From an uncultured Megasphaera sp. (GTDB taxonomy: Bacteria; Bacillota; Negativicutes; Veillonellales; Megasphaeraceae): a stretch of 11,113 nt of DNA. A program made the position numbers and the translations under genes. Where the stretch lies: NCBI GenBank assembly GCA_900540735.1, contig UQHB01000055.1:1-11113 (forward strand), written 5' to 3'. Below, piece after piece: positions 1-5,980 of the stretch. The notes under the pieces are model-generated. The model was given only the letters and a program-made list of their open reading frames with translations. It had not been told where the DNA came from and searched no databases. Within the stretch, counting starts at the first letter, position 1. The number at the start of each line of letters is the position of its first letter.

Positions 1-24
1 TACACGAAATCTACTGTGAGTTTT

Positions 25-111
25 TTAGTTGTCGCACTTTATTTTACAATCTATCAGATAAATACCCGTTTCGGCCAGCCACACCACGGCTTTACCTTTA
101 CTCCATGCCAT
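25..111 (-). CDS. 28-residue ORF at end of pilus operon, possibly truncated
   Basis: ATG at 111-109 lies 9 bp after the stop of the preceding pseudopilin gene. An excellent ribosome binding site (TAAGGAGAACTT-ATG) overlaps that stop, so initiation here is very plausible. The product is 28 residues: MAWSKGKAVV, then WLAETGIYLIDC, then a short polar tail, ending in TAA at 27-25. The pattern of Lys-rich start, VV-hydrophobic strand, Thr-Gly and a second strand loosely resembles the first phosphate-binding strands of PilM, the actin-like protein that often follows minor-pilin genes. That is inference from very little sequence. It may be a real small protein, or the 5' remnant of a gene cut by a frameshift or an insertion just beyond the window. 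No alternative frame continues the reading. Confidence 0.4.
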   Translation of the reverse strand: MAWSKGKAVVWLAETGIYLIDCKIKCDN

Positions 112-120
112 AAGTTCTCC

Positions 121-558
121 TTAATATTCTTGCCAGCGAATGGAAAATACGCCTTCGTCAGCTGTCTCTCCTTCATCTACGCGAAAAGCATAGCCACTGC
201 TTTTCGCTTGCATGTCTTGATTCATGACGCTGACCCGCAAAAAGCCAATGAACGGCAAAACTTGCGGATTGTCACTACGGATATACCACTCGACCGTGTG
301 TCCCGGCCCGGCTATGTCGTAACGGTCTGTAATGGTGATGCGCCGTTTGCGTGGTACGTCGCGCCATGGAGTCTCTACGAGGGCATCCCATTCCGTCACT
401 AAGACACTTTCAGCAGCATAAATGAGGCGCACACTTTCTGCGTAGTGCTTGGCATTGGCCACATAAATCCGTGCTAAACTAGCAGCTGCAACAGCCATAG
501 TCAAAAGAATAGCTCCGAGCCAAAGGACATAGACTGTCAAAAAACCATTACGTTTCAT
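121..558 (-). CDS. GspK/PilX/ComGG-like terminal minor pseudopilin
   Basis: Predicted 145-residue class III prepilin-type protein, start chosen at ATG 558. It has GAGG about 8 bases upstream and gives the short leader MKRNG, typical of prepilins; longer in-frame starts (573, 627) give poor leaders. Cleavage after Gly5 would leave FLTVYVLWLGAILLTMAVAA as the hydrophobic N-terminal helix. Position +5 is Tyr rather than Glu, and loss of Glu5 is a known feature of GspK-class tip pseudopilins. The motif LIYAAESVL after the helix resembles the AEAG/AES segment of PilX/GspK proteins. It is much shorter than GspK (about 300) and closer to ComGG in size. Its start overlaps the upstream gene by 11 bp, so it is probably translationally coupled. 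Likely role: tip of the pilus or pseudopilus. Confidence 0.7.
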   Translation of the reverse strand: MKRNGFLTVYVLWLGAILLTMAVAAASLARIYVANAKHYAESVRLIYAAESVLVTEWDALVETPWRDVPRKRRITITDRYDIAGPGHTVEWYIRSDNPQVLPFIGFLRVSVMNQDMQAKSSGYAFRVDEGETADEGVFSIRWQEY

Positions 559-1090
559 TCGTTTGCACCTCATTTTGCCAGGGTACGACAGCAATGATAC
601 AGGGCCAAGTCTGCAAGGTTCGCTCATCGACTAAGAGAATAGCAATCCGTACAGTTCGCCCATCATAGGAAAAGAAAGGCCGGTCTTCATAAGGCTCTGC
701 GACGACGCGGCCCTGGACCATCGGATTATGGGACGTACTGAGCAAGGGCTGGTCTGTCAAATTACTGAGTACGCGATACACGCCTTTTCCTTTGACACTA
801 AAGCCGGTTTTCGTGCCGTCTGTATTATAAAAGATAATCTCTTTGTCCGAAACGGAATGAATCGTGCCATAGCGAATACCGTGATAGAGCGTTTCATCAA
901 TGACTACGCCTTGACGATATAAGTCTTCACTCATGACTTGCCGTTGTTCTTGGCGCACTGCTTCTGTAAAGGCCGGAATGACGGCACTGAGCAAGAGAAG
1001 CGACAAGGCTGCCGCCAAGAGCATTTCCCAGAGCAGAAAGCCATTGGCCTTAGGCCTTTTCCAACCGTTTACATTGAAATACTCGGCCAT
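548..1090 (-). CDS. GspJ/ComGF-like minor pseudopilin
   Basis: Predicted 180-residue pseudopilin. The start is placed at ATG 1090 because GGAGG sits 6 bases before it; the ORF remains open to an ATG at 1156 without a comparable site. The leader is long (17 residues, ending KRPKANG), followed by the mature helix FLLWEMLLAAALSLLLLSAV with the expected Glu at +5 and a helix-breaking Pro after about 21 residues. The C-terminal domain is beta-rich (segments such as KEIIFYNTDGTKTGF and RPFFSYDGRTVRIAILLV), consistent with the ComGF/GspJ type. It overlaps the upstream pseudopilin gene by 41 bp, the largest overlap in the operon, and the downstream one by 11 bp. Probable role: minor pilin in the tip complex. 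The family is assigned from the N-terminus, size and gene order, so J versus F naming is not certain. Confidence 0.7.
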   Translation of the reverse strand: MAEYFNVNGWKRPKANGFLLWEMLLAAALSLLLLSAVIPAFTEAVRQEQRQVMSEDLYRQGVVIDETLYHGIRYGTIHSVSDKEIIFYNTDGTKTGFSVKGKGVYRVLSNLTDQPLLSTSHNPMVQGRVVAEPYEDRPFFSYDGRTVRIAILLVDERTLQTWPCIIAVVPWQNEVQTNET

Positions 1091-1388
1091 AGACATCCTC
1101 CACAACGACGACATAACAACGATACGCATCGACAGGATACGTATCGACTTCGACACGATAGGTCCGTCCTTGCCGTTTGACTTCTGTCGTCATGGAAACA
1201 TCACCGGCTTGGCGATGTTCTTCCATCATTTCTCTGGCAATCATAGCTGCTTGCTGCCACGACAAGGCTTGATCGTAAGTGCGCATCGTCTCTTTACTAA
1301 GCAGTAATATAGGCAATAAAAACAGGATGCACACGCACACGGCAAGCATCGTATCGACGAGAAAGAAGCCATTGCCTTTATTCCACAC
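1050..1388 (-). CDS. GspI/ComGE-like minor pseudopilin
   Basis: Predicted 112-residue pseudopilin. The frame is open to an ATG at 1487, but that would add 33 charged residues unlike any prepilin leader. A GTG at 1388-1386 instead gives the leader MWNKGNG, followed by FFLVDTMLAVCVCILFLLP. Translation would begin 8 bases before the upstream stop codon TAA, so coupling could replace the missing Shine-Dalgarno sequence; I see no good site before the GTG. Position +5 is Asp in place of the usual Glu, a conservative change. The remainder is short: an amphipathic helix (QAAMIAREMMEEHRQ) and a few strands, as in GspI-class proteins of about 110-125 residues. The cysteines at +13 and +15 of the helix are unusual. 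The start codon is the least certain part. Confidence 0.65.
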   Translation of the reverse strand: MWNKGNGFFLVDTMLAVCVCILFLLPILLLSKETMRTYDQALSWQQAAMIAREMMEEHRQAGDVSMTTEVKRQGRTYRVEVDTYPVDAYRCYVVVVEDVYGRVFQCKRLEKA

Positions 1389-1830
1389 GGATGCGCCCGG
1401 TCTGCGCCGCGAGTATGATTTTCCGTTGGTATTTGTGGTCTCTTGAGAGAATAACCAGTTCCATCGTGTTCGTCGGTCTGCCATCATGATTAAATGTCAC
1501 CGTTCTTAAAAAATTACCATTGTCACGCACATAGGCATGGCGCGGAAATTGCACTTTTTTGTAAATTTTTGTAGACCGCTGGAGATAATAGCTGTCACCA
1601 TAGACGTTGAGCCGCCAGATTTTCGTGCCGTCTATACTGCTCCCCATGGAGTACTCACGGAGACGCTGCAAATCGAGCATTAATTCACGGGTCAGTACGT
1701 TCACTTCATACTGTGCCTGATTCCAGCTCCATGGCGTAGCCAAAAAGGTACAGAGGACGAGCAGTACGGACAAGGTCACGACACATTCCCACAAAGAAAG
1801 ATAGCCATTTGCTTTTACCAACCGAGCCAT
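1378..1830 (-). CDS. GspH/FimT/ComGD-like minor pseudopilin
   Basis: Predicted 150-residue pseudopilin starting at ATG 1830, with GGAAAGGA about 9 bases upstream; the first ATG of the pair, at 1839, is too close to that site. The leader MARLVKANG is followed by YLSLWECVVTLSVLLVLCTF. The C-terminal half has the layout of the GspH/FimT domain: a strand with VTFNHDGRPTN, then MELVILS, then the closing AAQTGRIRV, very like the PDGR ... TGR(V/I)R signature of that family. The acidic residue falls at +6 instead of +5 after the Gly, an oddity discussed under findings. It overlaps the prepilin peptidase gene by 16 bp upstream and the next pseudopilin by 11 bp. Likely a minor pilin that helps start fibre assembly. 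Confidence 0.75.
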   Translation of the reverse strand: MARLVKANGYLSLWECVVTLSVLLVLCTFLATPWSWNQAQYEVNVLTRELMLDLQRLREYSMGSSIDGTKIWRLNVYGDSYYLQRSTKIYKKVQFPRHAYVRDNGNFLRTVTFNHDGRPTNTMELVILSRDHKYQRKIILAAQTGRIRVE

Positions 1831-2282
1831 ACGAGCCATTCCTTTCCGTACTGCCAAGCGAGCCACCAACCAACAAGTAAGAACGGCCCAAAAGGAAAAA
1901 TGGTCCGTCCAGAGAGAGCCCAAAGGATTGTCCCGACCAGAGTGGCACTGCTAAAAGCGACGACGAGGACGACATAGGCGAGTATGCCGTCACAACCAAG
2001 GGCTAAGGCTGCAAAAAGAGTGACATCACCGGAACCAAGGCCGCGCGGATAGAGCCGCCACAACGCCGTGAACGCAGCGATTAGACCTAGCGTTACAGGC
2101 CAATAAGGTGCTACATACCCAGCATAGATAGCCCAGATATTGCTAAAAGCCGTAATGGTAACGAGACCTTGAGGCAGCCAAAACCAGCGCACATCAGTAA
2201 TGATAAAAATACAAGACCAACAGGCCATGCTCCCTAACCAGAGAGTCAGGCCATGAGCTTCTACGACGTTAAGTAGACTCAT
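1815..2282 (-). CDS. Short type 4 prepilin peptidase (A24 family)
   Basis: Predicted 155-residue polytopic membrane protease that removes the prepilin leader after the conserved Gly. Both catalytic aspartates of the A24 aspartyl peptidases are visible: D30 in ITDVRWFWLP (the usual D...IPD region) and D86 in GLGSGDVTLF (the GxGD motif). Hydrophobic stretches around residues 12-28, 36-54, 60-77, 86-98, 100-123 and 128-145 suit about six membrane segments. A typical PilD/ComC has about 230-290 residues with an N-terminal Cys-containing methyltransferase region. That region is absent here, so this is a peptidase-only form that may not N-methylate pilins. The start overlaps the pilin gene by 14 bp, behind a purine-rich but weak site (GCGAGAAGA). 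Location among its substrates supports the call. Confidence 0.85.
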   Translation of the reverse strand: MSLLNVVEAHGLTLWLGSMACWSCIFIITDVRWFWLPQGLVTITAFSNIWAIYAGYVAPYWPVTLGLIAAFTALWRLYPRGLGSGDVTLFAALALGCDGILAYVVLVVAFSSATLVGTILWALSGRTIFPFGPFLLVGWWLAWQYGKEWLVWLGW

Positions 2283-2637
2283 TCTTCTCGCTTGCTGTCG
2301 AATCGTAGGTCACGCCGTCAAAGGTCCCGGAAACGACACCTTTTGCATCGATCGTATAGGTCGAATCATCTGGTAATTTCGGTTCAGCCTGCAAGTACTG
2401 TTTTCCTTTCGTATCTTCTTTGGCTAGTTCCGCTACTGTTGCCGGGTACGTACCGTTGTCGATTTCGTACATCGCTGCAGCATTGCTGATAATATGCAAA
2501 TCGGCTTTAATTTTTGCGACTTTAGCGTTTTTCGTAGCTGATGTAAATTTAGGAATGGCAATCGTTGTGAGAATGAGAATAATGCCGACAACCATGAGCA
2601 TTTCTAATAAAGAAAAACCGTTGCGTTTGTATAGCAT
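2269..2637 (-). CDS. Major type IV pilin / GspG-ComGC-like protein
   Basis: Predicted 122-residue class III prepilin with a strong AAAGGAGA site 6 bases before its ATG. The leader MLYKRNG is cleaved before FSLLEM; the mature helix has Phe1, Glu5 and Pro22 exactly as in canonical pilins. After the helix, residues NAKVAKIKADLHIISNAAAM and YEIDNGTYPATVAELAKE match the conserved alpha1C and YP region of GspG/ComGC major subunits. The rest is a small strand-rich domain (YTIDAKGVVSGTFDG). There is no cysteine, so no disulfide loop like that of PilA. It is the only pilin gene in the operon with a well-separated, strong ribosome binding site, consistent with higher expression of the main subunit. It lies 15 bp after the platform gene. 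Confidence 0.88.
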   Translation of the reverse strand: MLYKRNGFSLLEMLMVVGIILILTTIAIPKFTSATKNAKVAKIKADLHIISNAAAMYEIDNGTYPATVAELAKEDTKGKQYLQAEPKLPDDSTYTIDAKGVVSGTFDGVTYDSTASEKNEST

Positions 2638-2652
2638 AAGACGTCTCCTTTC

Positions 2653-3693
2653 TTATAAACCAGCACCTGCTGCCATGTCGAGCAGCGGCACGAGCAGGCA
2701 CACCATGAGCGTGCCAATAGCTATTCCAGCCAAGAGTAAGACAGCTGGACCAATGTATTGTTGTAACTGCTGAAGAAATTGTTGAATATGCCACGTATAA
2801 TAGGCCGTAATGGCTTGTAACGTTTCGTCATAGGTCCCCGTCGTTTCGCCGACGACGAGCATGGTCGTAATGTATGGCGTTGTAATATGCCGTTTAGCCG
2901 CTGCCTGGCTGAGGGACATACCTTGTTCCATGAGCTGGCAGCAAGCTGCAATTTCTTGGCGAAACCAGACTAACCGCACTGCTTGGGCTGCGTCTTGCAT
3001 AGCTTCTAACAGAGGAATACCACTGCGAATTTGCATGCCTAAGAGTTGGCTAAACCGTTGCCAACACAAGATAATCCCAACACGGCGGCACCAGGCAAGA
3101 GAAAAGATGCGGCGCACAATGGCTAAGCGATAGGCCTGGTCTTGCCAACTATACACGCCAAGGATGCTGAGACAAATACACCCTACAGCGATTATCATGC
3201 CATATTCGCGCAGTACTTGCCCTATAGAAAGTAAGGCCTTTGTTGCTGGCGGCAAGGGGATGCCAAATTCATGAAACATATCCGCAAAGACTGGAACGAT
3301 ACCAAAGACAGCCCCCACTAAGAGCAATATCGTACAGGCCAATAGAAAGACAGGATAGGCTAGTGCTTGCCGTAAGGCTTGGCGTTGTTTTTGTACATCC
3401 TCATAATAGTGACTAACTAAACCAAACATGTCGTCAAGTTGTCCGGCCTGCTCGCCAGCGTAGATGATGCGGCATGCTAAGACAGGAAACAGACCGGTCT
3501 GCTCCATAGCCTGGGAAAAGGATTTTCCTTTTTCCATATACCGCAAGGCTTGATGCAATCGTTGCCGCTTCCTCAGGGACTGCACATCACGGCTCAGTAT
3601 ATCTAGGGCCGCGGCTACAGAAATGCCAGCACTGGTCATGACTTGAAGCTGGCGAAAGAAAAAGGCTAATTCTGCATGAGATAAGTGTTTCAT
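2653..3693 (-). CDS. PilC/GspF/ComGB inner-membrane platform protein
   Basis: Predicted 346-residue platform protein that links the cytoplasmic ATPases to the growing fibre. Two GspF-type repeats are visible: residues about 8-130 with the signature AGEQAGQLDDM (79-89), and about 210-335 with VGETTGTYDETL (281-292). Three probable membrane helices lie at about 113-136, 164-183 and 314-337, the usual topology. Length is slightly below that of PilC/GspF (about 400) and near ComGB. An ATG at 3699 is in frame, but ATG 3693 is preferred: it overlaps the pilT stop as ATGA, as at the junction before it, and has AGGGA about 9 bases upstream. Stop TAA is followed after 15 bp by the major pilin gene. 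Confidence 0.88.
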   Translation of the reverse strand: MKHLSHAELAFFFRQLQVMTSAGISVAAALDILSRDVQSLRKRQRLHQALRYMEKGKSFSQAMEQTGLFPVLACRIIYAGEQAGQLDDMFGLVSHYYEDVQKQRQALRQALAYPVFLLACTILLLVGAVFGIVPVFADMFHEFGIPLPPATKALLSIGQVLREYGMIIAVGCICLSILGVYSWQDQAYRLAIVRRIFSLAWCRRVGIILCWQRFSQLLGMQIRSGIPLLEAMQDAAQAVRLVWFRQEIAACCQLMEQGMSLSQAAAKRHITTPYITTMLVVGETTGTYDETLQAITAYYTWHIQQFLQQLQQYIGPAVLLLAGIAIGTLMVCLLVPLLDMAAGAGL

Positions 3694-4649
3694 AGGCATT
3701 TTCCCTGGCTTCGTGCTTGTTCCATCGTCCGCATCCCGACGTGGCTGCTCGTCTGCAATACAGACTGTAGTTGATGGTCTTTACCGCTGCGAATGAGCTG
3801 GCACACAGCCGGCGTAGCAATGAGTATTTCCCGATGAATGCGCAGCTTCCCGTCAGCATAAACCCTCTCTTGCGCTAAAATAGCTTGCAAGACAAAGGAT
3901 AGGCGTTGCCGTATTTCCTCTTGCCGACCTGCGCCAAAGGCACCAATGAGACGCGTAACTGCCTGGGCTGTAGAGCGCGTATGGAGCGTTGAAAAGACGA
4001 GATGCCCCATTTCAGCTGCCGTCAAGGCCGCGTCCATAGTCTCGACATCACGCATTTCACCGACGAGCAATATATCCGGGTCTTGCCGCAGAGCTTGTTT
4101 GACCCCATCGGCAAAGGACGAAAAATGGGTGCCATACTCGCGTAACGAAAGCAATGCTTGCTCACTGGGGATGACGTATTCAATCGGGTCTTCTAAAGTT
4201 AAAATGTGACACGGCCGCTGGCGATTGGCTGCTTGCAGCATCTGCCAGAGCGTCGTCGTCTTGCCGCAGCCCGTCGGCCCCGTGACGAGGACTAAGCCAT
4301 CACGCAGCATGGCTAACTGCTCTAAGAGGGCTTGATCTCTATCGGGCGGCAACGTCTCTAAGGGGTAAAGCAAACGCAATGCCCCATGGAGCCCGGCCCA
4401 CTCGGAGGAAACGTGCAGACGACACCGCACACCATGGGGACAGGAAAAGGCAGCTGAAATAACCGTTCCCTCTACATATGTATAGCCCAGCTCTTGGAGC
4501 CACTCCATGATGTCTATGCGCTGGACAAGTTCTCCTCTACAAGGCACAAGAGCTTGCTGCAGCCGCCACATAGGCGGTCTCCCTTCTTGTAAATGCAAGT
4601 CCGTAGCCCTCAGAGCAATGGCTTGTTGTAATATGTGGGCGATTTTCAT
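3690..4649 (-). CDS. pilT: PilT-like retraction ATPase
   Basis: Predicted 319-residue hexameric secretion ATPase of the PilT class, expected to power fibre disassembly and retraction. The N-terminus (ALRATDLHLQEGRPPMWRL, residues 12-30) is the typical PilT PAS-like start. The core has Walker A GPTGCGKT (124-131), Asp box TLEDPIEY (151-158), Walker B ILLVGEMRD (193-201) and His box STLHT (220-224). The C-terminal segment ILIATPAVCQLIRSGKDHQL resembles the AIRNLIREGK signature that separates PilT from PilB. It lacks the tetracysteine zinc region of assembly ATPases, also PilT-like. It is shorter than usual (about 345-370), mostly at the C-terminus. ATG overlaps the upstream ATPase stop by 4 bp (ATGA). 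A retraction ATPase argues for a dynamic pilus rather than a simple secretion pseudopilus. Confidence 0.85.
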   Translation of the reverse strand: MKIAHILQQAIALRATDLHLQEGRPPMWRLQQALVPCRGELVQRIDIMEWLQELGYTYVEGTVISAAFSCPHGVRCRLHVSSEWAGLHGALRLLYPLETLPPDRDQALLEQLAMLRDGLVLVTGPTGCGKTTTLWQMLQAANRQRPCHILTLEDPIEYVIPSEQALLSLREYGTHFSSFADGVKQALRQDPDILLVGEMRDVETMDAALTAAEMGHLVFSTLHTRSTAQAVTRLIGAFGAGRQEEIRQRLSFVLQAILAQERVYADGKLRIHREILIATPAVCQLIRSGKDHQLQSVLQTSSHVGMRTMEQARSQGKCL

Positions 4650-5767
4650 AGGCCGTATACGCGGACAAGCTCAGCCCGGTCGGTCACGCCGCGCTGTAAG
4701 GCCTCATCCATAGCCGCAGCAAAGAGCATAGCTCCATCGTGTGCTGCAGCTGCAGCCATAGCACTACTATTCGCTTGCTGCCGAATGCTCTCTCTAAGAG
4801 CCGTCCCAACAGGTACGACTTCAGCTAAGCAAAACCGGCCCACATAACCGCGTTGATGGCATACAGGACATCCCTTTGCCTGATAGTGTTGTGCGTCATC
4901 CCTTGTTTTGCAGTGACACAGCCGCCGGGGCAGCCGCTGTGACATAATCCCTAGCAAAGAATCGGCCACTAAGTATGGCGGTACACCCATATCAATCAAG
5001 CGCAGCGGCACATCGACAGCTGCAGCTGTATGAATGGTCGATAAAACCATGTGCCCTGTCAAAGCAGCACGCACGGCAATCTGCGCCGTTTCAGCATCGC
5101 GTATTTCGCCAATGACGAGGATATCCGGATCTTGCCGCAAGAGGGCGCGCAAGCCATTTTGAAAGTATAAGCCTTGTTTCGGATGAATCTGGCTTTGGCT
5201 AATACCGGAAAGGCCATACTCCACCGGGTCTTCTAAGGTCGCAATACTGCGCGACGGGTCATCTAATTCTTGCAACATCGCATAGAGCGTCGTCGATTTG
5301 CCGCTACCTGTAGGCCCGGAAATGAGAAATAGCCCTTGCCGTTTTGCTAAGAGCCCCATAAGCAATGTATATGCTCTATGAGCCATACCTAGAGTCTGCA
5401 AGCGTCGTTCCAGGCGCAGACTGTCGAGCATACGCAAGACGATTTTTTCACCGCGAATGGTTGGCATCGTACTGACCCGTATGTCGAGACCTTGCCACGA
5501 AAACCGTCCATCTTGAGGCACTATTTTGTTGGCAATATCGAGATGAGCCAAGATTTTAATCCGTGCCGTAATGGTTTGCAGCCGTTCTATCGGTATTTCA
5601 CAAACAGGCACTAAGACGCCGTCACAACGAAATCGCACGCGCATACACCCATCTAAGGGCTCAATGTGAATATCACTGCTCTGCTGGTCCTGGGCATAGT
5701 GCAAGATAGCTTCGACGATTTGCTGGCCTGAGACGAAAGACTGCACCCTGTCTTGTAAGGATGTCAC
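4646..5767 (-). CDS. PilB/GspE/ComGA-like assembly ATPase
   Basis: Predicted 373-residue hexameric ATPase that drives pilin polymerisation; first gene of the operon. The start is GTG 5767 because AAGGAGG lies 9 bases before it; the in-frame ATG at 5797 precedes that site and is unlikely. Residues 30-40 (SSDIHIEPLDG) open the conserved N2 domain. Walker A is GPTGSGKS (151-158), Asp box TLEDPVEY (177-184), Walker B ILVIGEIRD (216-224) and His box STIHT (243-247). Cysteines 284, 286, 300 and 303 form the zinc-binding tetracysteine motif of GspE/PilB. The N-terminal N1/MshEN domain is missing, so its length is like that of ComGA rather than GspE (about 500). ATG of pilT overlaps its TGA. Confidence 0.88.
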   Translation of the reverse strand: MTSLQDRVQSFVSGQQIVEAILHYAQDQQSSDIHIEPLDGCMRVRFRCDGVLVPVCEIPIERLQTITARIKILAHLDIANKIVPQDGRFSWQGLDIRVSTMPTIRGEKIVLRMLDSLRLERRLQTLGMAHRAYTLLMGLLAKRQGLFLISGPTGSGKSTTLYAMLQELDDPSRSIATLEDPVEYGLSGISQSQIHPKQGLYFQNGLRALLRQDPDILVIGEIRDAETAQIAVRAALTGHMVLSTIHTAAAVDVPLRLIDMGVPPYLVADSLLGIMSQRLPRRLCHCKTRDDAQHYQAKGCPVCHQRGYVGRFCLAEVVPVGTALRESIRQQANSSAMAAAAAHDGAMLFAAAMDEALQRGVTDRAELVRVYGL

Positions 5768-5776
5768 AACGCACCG

Positions 5777-5783
5777 CCTCCTT
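5777..5783 (-). promoter_or_regulatory. Ribosome binding site that fixes the GTG start of the assembly ATPase
   Basis: AAGGAGG, a near-perfect Shine-Dalgarno sequence, sits 9 bases before GTG 5767 on the minus strand. It falls inside the coding frame of the longer ATG 5797 alternative, which has no such site. Confidence 0.8.
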
Positions 5784-5792
5784 GTTAGTCCT

Positions 5793-5801
5793 AGCATACC
5801 A
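5793..5801 (-). promoter_or_regulatory. Possible extended -10 promoter of the pilus operon
   Basis: Reading the minus strand, TGGTATGCT is an extended -10 element (TG-N-TATGCT) without a recognisable -35. It would start transcription near 5786, leaving almost no leader before the ribosome binding site, which is a weakness. A perfect TATAAT on the same strand at 5887-5882 is an alternative, but it has neither a -35 nor a TG extension. I cannot choose between them. Confidence 0.3.
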
Positions 5802-5939
5802 TGGGCCGCTAAAGAGGCCGGAAACTTTCATCTACTTTTTATGAAGTACACAGGAAATCTTATTTTCCCTTCAGAAAACATATTATATTTCTCCAGATTC
5901 GCCAGCTGCGTCTCCACTCTATAAGAGCGGCACCATTTG

Positions 5940-5948
5940 TGGTATGAT
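5940..5948 (+). promoter_or_regulatory. Extended -10 promoter of the helicase-exonuclease gene
   Basis: TGGTATGAT fits an extended -10 (TG-N-TATGAT, five of six bases to consensus). No good -35 is present at 16-18 bases upstream, as is common for extended -10 promoters. The predicted start near 5955 leaves a leader of about 25 bases, with a TGAGGAGA ribosome binding site just ahead of ATG 5981. The rest of the 213-bp intergenic region shows only weak short inverted repeats. Confidence 0.5.
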
Positions 5949-5980
5949 ACGAAGAAAGAATCTGTTATGAGGAGATACGT

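Noticed and set aside
16..402. Plus-strand ORF of 128 codons at the left end
   Set aside because: It lies antisense to the GspK-like gene, without a ribosome binding site or domain signature.
5820..5880. ComK-like box (AAAATAAGATTT on the minus strand) upstream of the pilus operon
   Set aside because: A single imperfect AT-rich half-match without a second box; expected by chance in an AT-rich intergenic region.
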